Under the pieces are notes generated by a model. That model was not told the DNA's origin. It was given only the letters and a program-made list of their open reading frames with translations, and made no database searches. From the NCBI GenBank assembly GCA_963791905.1, contig CAWBTX010000002.1:62001-126000 (forward strand): a DNA stretch of 64,000 bases, given 5' to 3'. A program made the position numbers and the translations under genes. The stretch comes from Gaiellasilicea sp963791905. Lineage in GTDB: Bacteria; Actinomycetota; Thermoleophilia; Gaiellales; Gaiellaceae. This document shows, piece after piece, positions 1 to 7,972 of this stretch (its first letter is position 1; every line of letters begins with the position of its first letter).

Positions 1-135
1 GCGGCTGAGCCGCAGCCAGGCTTCCTGGACGGCGTCGTCCGCCTCGCTCAGCGAGCCGAGCATCCGATACGCCACCCCACGCAGCCGAGGTCGCTGCTCC
101 TCGAATCGTTCTGCCAACCAGTCGCGCTCATCCAT
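1..135 (-). CDS. ECF sigma factor, N-terminal fragment cut by the window edge
   Basis: The first 45 residues of an RNA polymerase sigma factor are visible, reading MDERDWLAERFEEQ and then region-2 sequence with RMLGSLSEADDAVQEAWLRL. That is the core-RNAP/-10 binding helix typical of SigJ/ECF41-like factors. The start ATG at 135 follows an AAGGAAAG ribosome site. The gene runs off the left edge, so the fused SnoaL-like C-terminal domain expected in ECF41 cannot be checked. It is divergent from an SDR epimerase at 229. Pairing with an epimerase or oxidoreductase is the usual ECF41 arrangement, and this sigma factor probably controls that neighbour. Confidence 0.85.
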   Translation of the reverse strand, partial: MDERDWLAERFEEQRPRLRGVAYRMLGSLSEADDAVQEAWLRLSR

Positions 136-173
136 CGGTCACTTTCCTTCGTCTCGCCGGGTCATACACGTAA

Positions 174-200
174 GACCCGTGAGATCCCGCTGATGTGACA
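174..200 (-). promoter_or_regulatory. Candidate ECF41-type promoter for the sigma gene
   Basis: On the minus strand TGTCACA (200-194) is followed by 16 bases and GGTC (177-174). The described ECF41 consensus is TGTCACA at -35 and CGTC at -10 with this spacing. It would give the sigma gene at 135 a leader of about 35 bases. A weaker copy on the plus strand, GGTCACT at 137-143, 16 bases, GGTC at 160-163, points to the epimerase gene. The motif is seen; autoregulation is inferred. Confidence 0.45.
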
Positions 201-228
201 GCGAGATCCAAGACCGAAAGGAAAGACA

Positions 229-1215
229 ATGCGAGTTTTCGTTGCAGGGGCAAGTGGTGCGATCGGCACCCGGCTCGTCCCTCAGCTGATCGCCGCAGGC
301 CACGAGGTGACCGGCACCTCCAGATCGCCCCGCAAGGCCGAACTCGTCGCGGCGCTCGGAGCGGACCCGATGGTGCTCGATCTGCTCGACCCACGTGCCG
401 TGCGCAGGGCCATCTTCGAAGCCAGTCCCGACGCGATCGTCCATCAAGCCACCGCGCTGGCGGACGTGAACTTCTCCAGGAACCTCGACCGCAGCTTCGC
501 GCAGACCAACCGGCTGCGTCGGGAGGGCACCGACGTGCTCCTTGCCGCCGCGCGCGAGGCGGGCGTGGACCGGATCGTCGCCCAGAGCTACGCCAGCATG
601 CGCTACGCCCGCGAGGGCGGGCCGGTCAAGACCGAGGACGCTCCTCTCGACTCCACACCGCCGGCTGCGATGCGCGAGACCAGCGCCGCGATGACCCATC
701 TCGACCATGCGGTGATGGCCGCCGGCGGGATCGCGCTTCGCTACGGCAGCTTCTACGGCGCTGCCAATGACGGGCTGCTCGAGCCCGTCCGCAAGCGGCA
801 ATTTCCCATCGTCGGCGACGGCGGCGGCGTCTCTTCGTTCATCCACCTCGACGATGCCGCCGCGGCGACCGTGCTCGCTCTCGAGCTCAGTCGCGAGGAC
901 CGGGGCCCGGCGATCTACAACATCGTCGACGACGAGCCGGCGCCGGTACGTGAGTGGCTGCCGGTGCTCGCGCAAGCGCTGGGAGCCAAGCCGCCCCGGC
1001 ACTTCCCCGTCTGGCTCGCGCGGCTCTTCGCGGGCGAGACCGGCGTGATGCTGGGCACCGAGACCCGCGGCGCCTCGAACGCGAAGGCCAAGCGCGAGCT
1101 CGGCTGGACCCTGCGCTACCCGACCTGGCGGGAGGGCTTCGCCGCCGCCTACGCGACACCGGCGGCGCCGACAGCGGAGCCCCGATCGCAGACACAGCTC
1201 CGTACCTCGAGCTGA
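229..1215 (+). CDS. NAD(P)-dependent epimerase/dehydratase, extended SDR family
   Basis: A 328-residue cytoplasmic oxidoreductase of the extended short-chain dehydrogenase family. The Rossmann motif GASGAIGTRL sits at residues 7-16. The catalytic serine and tyrosine region QSYASMRYA lies near residue 120, and RYGSFYG near 170 is the usual substrate-loop signature. The substrate is unknown. The start is ATG 229, 4 bases after AAAGGAAAG. It is divergent from an ECF sigma factor and is followed 12 bases later by a small membrane protein, so it probably heads an operon controlled by that sigma factor. Confidence 0.85.
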   Translation: MRVFVAGASGAIGTRLVPQLIAAGHEVTGTSRSPRKAELVAALGADPMVLDLLDPRAVRRAIFEASPDAIVHQATALADVNFSRNLDRSFAQTNRLRREGTDVLLAAAREAGVDRIVAQSYASMRYAREGGPVKTEDAPLDSTPPAAMRETSAAMTHLDHAVMAAGGIALRYGSFYGAANDGLLEPVRKRQFPIVGDGGGVSSFIHLDDAAAATVLALELSREDRGPAIYNIVDDEPAPVREWLPVLAQALGAKPPRHFPVWLARLFAGETGVMLGTETRGASNAKAKRELGWTLRYPTWREGFAAAYATPAAPTAEPRSQTQLRTSS

Positions 1216-1227
1216 AGGAGGCTCGAC

Positions 1228-1425
1228 ATGACCTTCGTGGCACTCACAGCGCTCTTCCTCACCGTCGCCTCGCTCCTCGTCATCGGCGGAGCGGCCCTCG
1301 CCCTGTTTCTTTTCTTCCCGCTGTTCCTGCTCGCTCTGCTCGGCATCGTCGTTCGAGTCGGCGACCGCACGGTCGAGCAGCGCACCCCGTCGATGGATCC
1401 AACGGGGTGGCGAAACGGCTCGTAG
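1228..1425 (+). CDS. Small membrane protein
   Basis: A 65-residue protein, almost all hydrophobic between residues 2 and 42, with stretches such as LVIGGAALALFLFFPLFLL that fit one long or two short membrane helices. A short polar tail follows. The ATG at 1228 has a strong AAGGAGG site 7 bases upstream and lies 12 bases after the epimerase stop, so it is probably co-translated. I do not recognise a family. Its role in the sigma-factor operon, perhaps as a membrane partner, is unknown. Confidence 0.65.
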   Translation: MTFVALTALFLTVASLLVIGGAALALFLFFPLFLLALLGIVVRVGDRTVEQRTPSMDPTGWRNGS

Positions 1426-1454
1426 ATCACGGACACTTTCGTCCTGGAGTCGGT

Positions 1455-1854
1455 GTGGGAACGGAAGCCAACAAGCAGCTGGTTCGCCGCCTCGTCGACG
1501 AGGTGGTGAACCAGCGCAACGCCGATGCGGTCGACGAGCTCGCGCAGGAGGGGTTCGCCAGGCTCGCCCGTCGCTGGATCAGCCCGTTCCGCAGCTCCTT
1601 CCCCGATTTCAGGATGGAGATCGTCGAGCTCGTGGCCGAGGAAGACACCGTCGTCGCCCACTTCAAGTGCTCGGGCACACACCGCGACACATGGCTCGGC
1701 GTCGAGCCAACCGGGCGACGCTTCGAGGACGTCGACGAGATCTACGTCTTCCATGTCCGAGACGGGAAGCTCGCGAGTGCGGTCGGCGTCGAGGACAGCC
1801 TCTCGCGCATGCGCCAGCTCGGGCATTCACGTGGTGGGCGAAGCGGAGGCGTGA
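1455..1854 (+). CDS. SnoaL-like polyketide-cyclase family protein, frame broken near its end
   Basis: About 130 residues of a SnoaL/ester-cyclase fold protein (NTF2-like). GTG 1455 follows GGAG by 5 bases and reads VGTEANKQLVRRLVDEVV. Conserved landmarks are the FPDF segment, the FKCSGTH strand and the GRRFEDVDEIYVF strand. Members act on small hydrophobic ligands or are non-catalytic. The literal frame runs on to 2240 through the antisense of the next gene. One missing or extra base near 1830 instead gives HVVGEAEA and a stop at 1854, which fits family length. It ends over the convergent GTPase gene. Confidence 0.7.
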
Positions 1855-3809
1855 ACGCCTCGCGCCGCGCGGCGCCTGGTCGGCGGCTCGCCGGTCACCG
1901 GCCGGTAGCCGGCAAAGGACGTCTCGAGCACGCCCTCGCCGCCCGTCAACGCAGGCAGCAGCCGCTGGAGGTCGTCCGCCCGCGCCGCAGGCAGGACGGC
2001 CTCGATCGTCGCCACCTCCCCTTGCACCGACGGCGTCCCGACGGCAGCACCGAGCCGCGCCAGCGCGGGCATGACCGACCCAAGCACCTGCACCGGCAGC
2101 TCGAGGCAGGCTCGGACCGTTGGCTCGCAGACCATCGTCCCGGCGCGCTCGAGCGCCTGTTTGAGGACCAGCGGCGTCAGCTTGCGGAAGTCGGCGGCGG
2201 TGCTCAGCGGTCCTCGCGTCGCCGCCGAACCGTCGGGTGAGCTGTACCCGCAATGCGTCATCGTCACGACGCAGTCGGTGACGCGCCAGCCGTAGAGCCC
2301 CTCCCCGAGCGCGTGCCGGACGTACTGCCCCATCGCGTCCGCGAAGTCGTCGAGCCTCTTGTAGACGTAGGTCGGAGCCGCGCGGTGGTCGACCTGCAGG
2401 CGGAACTCGACACCCGAGCCGTCCGGCGCGGGGTCGACGCGGAGGCCGATGGTGGCGAGGAACGGATTCGTCTCCGCGTGCAGCCGCTCGATCGCCTCGC
2501 CGCTGCCGAGGGGCCGCTCGACGTAGATCGGTGTCGTCCCCCGGAAGGTCACCTCGACGCCGAAGTCGTCGGCCAGCGTCGCCTGGACGACCTCCTTCTG
2601 GACCTCGCCGTAGAGCGAGACGGACAACTCCCGGCGAGTGTCGTCCTGGTGGACGTCGATCAGCGGGTCCTGCTCGGCGAGCTGCGCCAGCGCGACGCGG
2701 AGCCGCTGTCCGTCGGCCGGATTCGTCGGCTCGACGACCGACTCCAGGGTCGGCGGCGGAAACTCACGCTGCATCGCGCCGCCGGCAGCTCGCCGATCCG
2801 GTCGCCGATCTGAACCTCGCGAAGCCCCCACAGCTTGGCGATCTCTCGCGCCGAGACCGCCGGCCGCCGGACGGACGTCCCGTCGGCGAAGACGCTGATC
2901 GCGGTCACCGTCTCTTCGTGGTCACGACCGAAGAACAGCCGATCCCGAGTGTGCACGGTGCCCGAGAACATGCGGACGTACGCGATCTTCTCGCCGGCCG
3001 GCCCACGCTCGATCTTGAAGACCGTGCCGGAGACGGGACCGTCGTCGCCGTCCACCGCAGGCAGCAGCTCGACGAGGCCCGCCAGCAACGAGTCCACACC
3101 GGCGCCCGTGAGCGCGGACCCGACGAAGACCGGATGCACGAGCGCGCGCTTCGTCTGCGCCGCGAGCGTGTCGCGGAGACGTTGCGGCGACACGCTCGAC
3201 TCGCCGTCGACAAAGGCGGCAAGCAGTGCATCGTCGTGCTCGGCGAGCACATCGACGAGCCTCGACCTGAGGGCGGGGTCGCCGTCTGCACGCAGTGTCA
3301 CGACCGCGTCGCGGGTTCCCTCGCCGTCGACCGATGCCATCGCAACCGCCGCCGGCGTCAGCCGCCGTGAGATCTCGTTCAGCACACGGTCGCAGTCGGC
3401 GCCGACTCGATCGACCTTGTTCACGAACACGAGCGTCGGGATGCCCAGCCGCGCCAAGCGCCCGCATCAGGACGCGCGTCTGCGCCTGCACGCCCTCGAC
3501 GGCGGAGATGACGAGCACCGCGCCATCCAGGACGCCCAGCACGCGCTCGACCTCGGCGATGAAGTCGGGGTGGCCAGGGGTGTCGATCAGGTTGACGGTG
3601 ACGTCGTCGATCGCGAACGAGACGACGGCCGCCTTGATCGTGATGCCGCGCTGCCGTTCGAGCGCCAACGAGTCGGTCTGCGTCGTCCCCTTGTCGACGC
3701 TGCCGAGCTCGTCGATGATTCCGACCGCGTAGAGCAGCCGCTCGGTGAGCGTTGTCTTACCGGCGTCTACATGCGCCAGGATCCCCAAGTTGAGCGTTCT
3801 GCGAAGCAC
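1827..3809 (-). CDS. Ribosome-protection-type translational GTPase (Tet(M)/Otr(A) family), two frame breaks
   Basis: An EF-G-like GTPase of about 655 residues, the length of Tet(M) proteins, which release tetracycline from the ribosome by GTP hydrolysis. GTG 3809 follows GGAGGG and reads LRRTLNLGILAHVDAGKTT (P-loop). Next come RGITIKAA (switch I), DTPGHPDFIAEVER (the form found in OtrA) and NKVDRVG (base recognition), then EF-G domains II-V. The frame changes near 3457, where one extra G separates RVLMRAL from ARLGIPTLVF, and again near 2785, between GDRIGEL and REFPPPTLE. The shifts compensate, so sequencing error is likely. Resistance is inferred from family; a housekeeping translation role is possible. 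Confidence 0.85.
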
Positions 3810-3870
3810 GCGTCATACCCTCCAAGTAGGTCAAAAAGCCCTTCTCGATGGACATGAACGCTGGGCGCAT
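3757..3870 (-). CDS. Leader ORF overlapping the start of the ribosome-protection GTPase
   Basis: A 37-codon ORF beginning MRPAFMSIEKGFLTYLEGM. ATG 3870 has AAGGAG 5 bases upstream, a better ribosome site than many genes here. It overlaps the first 53 bases of the GTPase gene (GTG 3809) in another frame, so ribosomes finishing it terminate inside that gene. Upstream leader peptides are known to control tet(M)-class genes by attenuation. Whether this one does so, couples translation or is chance is unproven. Confidence 0.4.
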   Translation of the reverse strand: MRPAFMSIEKGFLTYLEGMTRASQNAQLGDPGACRRR

Positions 3871-3924
3871 CTCCGCTCCTTGGTAGATCGGCGCTGCTCT
3901 GCTGCCGACAGTAAAGCAGAGGCT

Positions 3925-3945
3925 CGCGGGCGGATTCAGCCCGCG
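3925..3945 (-). terminator. Hairpin at the end of the uspA operon
   Basis: A perfect 7-bp stem CGCGGGC / GCCCGCG with a 7-base loop. On the minus strand the TGA of the 49-residue ORF lies in the loop. There is no T tract, so it may stall rather than terminate. It separates the uspA pair from the GTPase leader. Confidence 0.35.
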
Positions 3946-4085
3946 TACAGGCGGCCAAAGAACCAGCACGCGAGCACGAACTCGGCGATCAACGCCGCGA
4001 GCAACCAGAGCAGGACCGTCAACTCGCTGACCGCAGCCGGCGCCTGACGGTCGCTCTTCGCCGGTTCTCGGCCGGGCGACGTCAC
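3936..4085 (-). CDS. Small membrane protein coupled to uspA
   Basis: A 49-residue ORF. GTG 4085 overlaps the uspA stop in the arrangement GTGA, a classic translational-coupling junction. The first 20 residues are polar (MTSPGREPAKSD). Residues 21-45 form a clear membrane helix (TVLLWLLAALIAEFVLACWF). No family is recognised. The coupling, codon use and helix make it likely to be real and to act with UspA, perhaps as a membrane anchor or partner. Confidence 0.6.
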   Translation of the reverse strand: MTSPGREPAKSDRQAPAAVSELTVLLWLLAALIAEFVLACWFFGRLYAG

Positions 4086-4558
4086 GCGACCGTCGCTTCT
4101 GCAGCCTCGACGGCTGTCGCCGGCGCGGCGTCGGCCCTGGCGATCAGGACCGGGACCGGCGAGCCCGCGAGCACGGCGCGGCTGACGCTGCCGAGGAGCA
4201 ACGAGCCGGCGCGCCCGAGCCCGCGCGAGCCCATGACGACGAGGTCGTGCTCGCCCTTCTCGACGCGGTCCAGGATCGCCTCTGCGATGCCGCCTCGCCG
4301 GACGACGGTCGAGACAGGGACGCCGTCGGGGACGCGCGCCTCGGCCTGCTCGAGCACCTGCCGAGCCTGCCGCTCGAGCTCCTCTTCCCCGGGACGGGGG
4401 ACGTAGAACGGTGCCGGGGCGATCGGCCAGCGAGGTGCTGAGGCGACGCTGATCAGCGTGAGGCGCGCACCTTCCGCTCGAGCCAGGTCGACGGCCTGCG
4501 TCAGCGCAGCGGCTGCGGCCCGTGACCCGTCGACGGCGACCAGAATGCTGCGGAACAT
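4082..4558 (-). CDS. Universal stress protein (UspA family)
   Basis: A 158-residue soluble nucleotide-binding stress protein. It opens MFRSILVAVDGSRAAAAAL. Near the end is the ATP-binding signature GSRGLGRAGSLLLGSVS (G-x2-G-x9-GS), so it is the ATP-binding type. ATG 4558 was chosen over the longer frame because AGGAAAGG lies just upstream and homology begins there. It is divergent from a TetR gene at 4644 across an AT-rich spacer with a palindrome, so the TetR may control it. A small membrane protein overlaps its stop. Confidence 0.88.
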   Translation of the reverse strand: MFRSILVAVDGSRAAAAALTQAVDLARAEGARLTLISVASAPRWPIAPAPFYVPRPGEEELERQARQVLEQAEARVPDGVPVSTVVRRGGIAEAILDRVEKGEHDLVVMGSRGLGRAGSLLLGSVSRAVLAGSPVPVLIARADAAPATAVEAAEATVA

Positions 4559-4589
4559 CGTCGGCCTTTCCTGAGGTCTCGCTCTTTTC

Positions 4590-4604
4590 GAGACTGCCCG
4601 TCTC
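4590..4604. promoter_or_regulatory. Palindrome between uspA and tetR, candidate operator
   Basis: GAGAC-N5-GTCTC lies between the two divergent starts (4558 and 4644), next to the AT-rich stretch TATATTA at 4607-4613, which could hold promoter elements. TetR regulators commonly bind such divergent spacers. Binding is inferred. Confidence 0.3.
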
Positions 4605-4643
4605 CGTATATTACACGATGCCGTTACTGTTCTACTCCGAATC

Positions 4644-5315
4644 ATGAGCTCCGTCGAGACCCAAGACGCGCCGAGGCCCCGAGGCCGCCCGCGTCACGCC
4701 GGGGCGCGGCCGGCGATCATCGAGGCGACGCTCGAGCTCCTCGCCGAACGCGGCTTCCAGGCCGCAACGATGGACGCGATCGCCGCACGCTCGGGCGTCG
4801 GGAAGAACACGATCTACCGGCGTTGGGCGTCGAAGGAGGAACTGGTCGCCGACGCGATCCACGACCTCTCCGCCGAGCTCGACGTCCTCGAGGGCGAAGA
4901 CCTGTACGCGATCCTGCTGCACCAGATCCGCGACGTGATGCGTCTCTTCGCCGATCCGCTCGTCGGCCGGATCCTGCCCGGCCTGCTCGGCGAGCTGCAT
5001 CGCAACCCGGAGCTCGCGGCAGCCTGGGACGAGCGGCTCGTGCGACCCCGCCGCGAGGCGATCGACGAGCTGCTCAAGCACGCACTCGAGCAGGGCGAGC
5101 TTCGAGAGGGCGTCGATCCCGACCTGATCGCCGACCTCCTGGTCAGCCCGCCCTTCGTCCGGGTGCTCTTCCCCTTCGGTCTCGCCGACGCTCCGTCCGG
5201 CTATGCCGAGGAGCTGCTCGACGCGATCTGGCACGGGATCGCGCCGCGCCAAGCGCCTAGCGCCCGGCAGCTCGGCGTTCGCCCTCCCAGTACCCAACGC
5301 CGCTCGTTCGCTTGA
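4644..5315 (+). CDS. TetR family transcriptional regulator
   Basis: A 223-residue regulator. The N-terminal helix-turn-helix spans roughly residues 24-70, with ATMDAIAARSGVGKNTIYRRW as the recognition region. The remaining all-helical part is the usual ligand-binding and dimer domain with a TetR_C-like ending. The start at ATG 4644 is the first in frame; the N-terminal basic stretch RPRGRPRH is typical. It is divergent from uspA, and its last 59 bases overlap the convergent cupin gene. The ligand is unknown. Confidence 0.88.
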   Translation: MSSVETQDAPRPRGRPRHAGARPAIIEATLELLAERGFQAATMDAIAARSGVGKNTIYRRWASKEELVADAIHDLSAELDVLEGEDLYAILLHQIRDVMRLFADPLVGRILPGLLGELHRNPELAAAWDERLVRPRREAIDELLKHALEQGELREGVDPDLIADLLVSPPFVRVLFPFGLADAPSGYAEELLDAIWHGIAPRQAPSARQLGVRPPSTQRRSFA

Positions 5316-5754
5316 CGACGATGTCGTCGGCGCCGCCGGTCGTCCAGATGCTGATCTTGTCGCTGTCGGGATAGACGACTGCAGCCACCTCGGTGATCGT
5401 CGAGAACATCACGACGCGGGCCGTCGCGTCGGTGTCGTTCCGAACCATGTGCGCGCCCGCCGGCCCGGACGGGAAGAAGACGACGTCCCAGGGCTCGAGC
5501 GCGTCCTCGCCGTCCGGATGCCGCAAGGTCGGTCGACCGTCGACGACGAGCAGCCACTCCTCTTCTGGGTCCTCGTAGTGGTACGGGCCGATCGCCTCGC
5601 CCGGCGGCAGCTCGTAGACGCTCATGCCGGTCCTGATCGCACCGAGACGCTTGGCCACGCGGGCGATCTCCGGACGGAAGCCGTCTGGCAGGTCTGCGAA
5701 GTGTTGAAGCTCGACCGCGGCGACATTGAGTCGCCGCGTTGCTGTCGCGCTCAT
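5257..5754 (-). CDS. Cupin-domain protein
   Basis: A 165-residue single-cupin beta-barrel protein. The first cupin motif reads GPYHYEDPEEEWLLVVDG, with metal-type ligands His and Glu, and the second AHMVRNDTDATARVVMF. ATG 5754 has AAAGGAG upstream and is 11 bases after the YCII-family gene, so the two form an operon. The tail holds an unusual SDKISIWTTGG segment. The substrate is unknown. Small metal-dependent isomerase, oxygenase or binding roles are all possible. Confidence 0.78.
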   Translation of the reverse strand: MSATATRRLNVAAVELQHFADLPDGFRPEIARVAKRLGAIRTGMSVYELPPGEAIGPYHYEDPEEEWLLVVDGRPTLRHPDGEDALEPWDVVFFPSGPAGAHMVRNDTDATARVVMFSTITEVAAVVYPDSDKISIWTTGGADDIVVKRTSGVGYWEGERRAAGR

Positions 5755-5765
5755 CAGTGCTCCTT

Positions 5766-6116
5766 TCAGTTCCCCCAGAGCGGACGGACCTCGATCGTTC
5801 CCATCTGGGCGACGGGGTGCCCGGCCGCGATCTCGACGGCCTCGTCCAGGCTGCCGCACTCGATGATGTCGAACCCGCCCACCGCCTCCTTGGTCTCGGC
5901 GAACGGACCGTCGGTGACGATCGGCTTCCCGTCACGCACGCGGACAGAGCGTGCCCGGCGCGGCCGAGCCAACTGGTCGCCGGTGACCCACATGCCCCGC
6001 GCCTGGACGTCGTCCAACCAGGGAAAGCTCTCCTCGCCACGCTTCTCGGCCGGGTCTGGCTCGGTCTGCGCGTCCATCTTCTCGGCGTCCCAGCACACCA
6101 GCAGCAGATACTTCAT
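5766..6116 (-). CDS. YCII-related (DGPF) family protein
   Basis: A 116-residue ferredoxin-like-fold protein. It opens MKYLLLVCWDAEKM and contains the name-giving DGPFAETKEAVGGF motif at residues 69-82. ATG 6116 sits behind AAGGAG; the longer upstream frame is rejected. These proteins usually accompany ECF sigma factors, but here the partner is the cupin 11 bases downstream. The biochemical role is not established for most of the family. Confidence 0.85.
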   Translation of the reverse strand: MKYLLLVCWDAEKMDAQTEPDPAEKRGEESFPWLDDVQARGMWVTGDQLARPRRARSVRVRDGKPIVTDGPFAETKEAVGGFDIIECGSLDEAVEIAAGHPVAQMGTIEVRPLWGN

Positions 6117-6253
6117 CGTCGCTCCTTCGGGTTGTGGTTTCGGCCTTCTGTCTGAACGACGAACGCGCAGGACGGAGATCGACATGTATCTGACCGCCCG
6201 GAGCGGCCGAAATCATCGGCCTCGCGCCCCCCGAAGGTGAAACGACGGCGCCG

Positions 6254-6285
6254 GTGGGGCGGCCGAGCGAGGCCGGCCGCCCCAC
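6254..6285 (-). terminator. Perfect 12-bp hairpin after the sugar dehydrogenase
   Basis: GTGGGGCGGCCG pairs with CGGCCGCCCCAC around an 8-base loop, 14 bases beyond the dehydrogenase stop. No T tract follows, as is common in high-GC actinobacteria. Confidence 0.55.
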
Positions 6286-6298
6286 GGCGGTTCAACGG

Positions 6299-7822
6299 TC
6301 AGCGGCCGCTGACCTCGTAGATCGCGCCCTGGTCGAGCGAGACGACGTAGAGCGTGCCCGTCGGCGCCGCCTCGATGTCCGTGATGACGCCGAAGTCTCG
6401 TCCGATGAGCAGGCTCTCGCTCTCGGTGAGATCGTGGAAGGTCAGGTTGTCCGCGACCTGATCTCGGAGCCGCGGATCGGCGGGGGCGAGCCGCCGGGGG
6501 AACGCCGTCAGGTTGAAGTGGAACAGCGGTCCGCCGAGCAGGTTCGGCACCGACATGCCGACGAAGAGATCGTTCCGGAACCGGAAGCCGAGCCCGAGCC
6601 CACGCGCGAACCCGATCGCCGCTGGTGCGAGCACGTGCTTCCAGCTGAACTCCGGGTCGCTGTAGTGCGAGCCTGGCAGCGCGAACAATCGCGACAGCGC
6701 CTCCTCGGGCGAATCGGCGATGCGCTCCGGTCCCCAGCGGAACTGCTGCAGATTCGGAAAGGGCTCGTTCTCGAGCGACGTCGTCTCGATCCCCTTGTAC
6801 TCGCCCACGCGATCCGCAGGCCCCGCGAGCTGCACCCAGCCGCTGTTCTGTCCGGGCTCGACCCGGTTCAGCTCGTCGAACGCGTCCTCCCCGTTCTCCT
6901 GCGTCCACAGCGCACCCGAGACCGGGTCGAACGCCATCCCGAAGCTGTTGCGAAGCCCGTAGGTGAAGATCCGCTGGATGTTGGCGCCGACCTGCCCGCC
7001 GATCGCGGCGCCCGCGCCGAAGAACGGGTTGTCGGTCGGAGTCGAGCCGTCGTCGTTCAGCCGGAGGACGACACCGGCGAGGTGGGCGTCGTCGGGCTGC
7101 GGGCCGCCGAACTGGTCGTCGGGGATTCCCGGCCCGAACGGGCCGTCGCGGAGGTTCTGCAGCTGGCCGCGTCGTCCGACGTCGCCGAAGAGGACATACA
7201 GCTTGCCGTCGGGCCCGAAGGCGATCACGCCGCCGTCGTGGTTTCCGCGCTCCGGTTGCGTGAACGTGCCGAACGGCGTCGTGACGGTCGTGAAGTCCTG
7301 CTGGATCGCCCGAAGCCGGATCAGATTGCGGTCGAAGGTGAGCGTCGAGCCGTTCCAGAGAAAGCGATCGACGCGATTGCCCAGGAGCGGTGTTTGATTG
7401 AGAACGCCCGTGTCGGAGGCGGTCGTGCTCTCGGTCCAGAAGAGGTAGACGCCCCGGTTCACCGGAAAGTTCGGGTGGAGCGCGACGCCGAGGAGCCCCC
7501 GCTCGGAGCCGAAGTTGACCGCGAGGTCGAGCACGGTCGACCGCACGACCCCGTTCGTGACGCGCTTGACCTGGCCGCTGTTCTTCTCGAGGACGAGCAG
7601 GTCGTTGGGACCCAGGAAGGCGATGCTGGTCGGAAGCGCCAACCCGTCGACGACGGTGCGCAACTCGAGGTCCGGAACGAGCAGTGCCGGACCCGTTCGA
7701 GCCGGACCGTCGACGCGACCCATCGCGGTGCCCGCGCCGAGCGACGCGACCGCGGCCACTAGGCCGACTAGCAGGACGAGCCGCGACGACGCGCGGCTCC
7801 GCAAGAAACGAGAAGCTCTCAT
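6299..7822 (-). CDS. Secreted PQQ-type glucose/sorbosone dehydrogenase-like protein
   Basis: A 507-residue secreted six-bladed beta-propeller protein of the soluble quinoprotein sugar dehydrogenase family. The signal peptide covers residues 1-35 (RLVLLVGLVAAVASLGAG). Propeller landmarks are GLALPTSIAFLGPNDLLVLE, SERGLLGVALHPNF, RGNHDGGVIAFGPDGKLYV (catalytic His region) and YGLRNSFGMAFDP (Arg-Asn quinone-site region). ATG 7822 is preceded by AAGGGGGTGA. It likely oxidises sugars outside the cell if PQQ is available; no PQQ synthesis genes are in view. It stands alone, divergent from the site-2 protease. Confidence 0.85.
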   Translation of the reverse strand: MRASRFLRSRASSRLVLLVGLVAAVASLGAGTAMGRVDGPARTGPALLVPDLELRTVVDGLALPTSIAFLGPNDLLVLEKNSGQVKRVTNGVVRSTVLDLAVNFGSERGLLGVALHPNFPVNRGVYLFWTESTTASDTGVLNQTPLLGNRVDRFLWNGSTLTFDRNLIRLRAIQQDFTTVTTPFGTFTQPERGNHDGGVIAFGPDGKLYVLFGDVGRRGQLQNLRDGPFGPGIPDDQFGGPQPDDAHLAGVVLRLNDDGSTPTDNPFFGAGAAIGGQVGANIQRIFTYGLRNSFGMAFDPVSGALWTQENGEDAFDELNRVEPGQNSGWVQLAGPADRVGEYKGIETTSLENEPFPNLQQFRWGPERIADSPEEALSRLFALPGSHYSDPEFSWKHVLAPAAIGFARGLGLGFRFRNDLFVGMSVPNLLGGPLFHFNLTAFPRRLAPADPRLRDQVADNLTFHDLTESESLLIGRDFGVITDIEAAPTGTLYVVSLDQGAIYEVSGR

Positions 7823-7958
7823 CCGAGTCACCCCCTTGCTGCCACACGCGCACGGCACGGGGTCGTGCCGACGCGCATGGCGGACGGCTGAGTCGTTCAT
7901 CCCTCGATACGGCGAAATTGGGATGCTGGATTCAGTCCGCTCTGCGCCCGACGAGGCG

Positions 7959-7972
7959 TAGAGTCTCCGTTG
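7959..7972 (+). promoter_or_regulatory. -10 element directly before a leaderless start
   Basis: TAGAGT at 7959-7964 ends 7 bases before GTG 7972, and no ribosome site precedes that GTG. This spacing is what a leaderless actinobacterial transcript needs. No convincing -35 is visible. Confidence 0.35.

Noticed and set aside
1855..2240. Literal C-terminal extension of the SnoaL-like ORF
   Set aside because: It reads antisense through the GTPase gene and is Arg-rich; family length ends near 1854.
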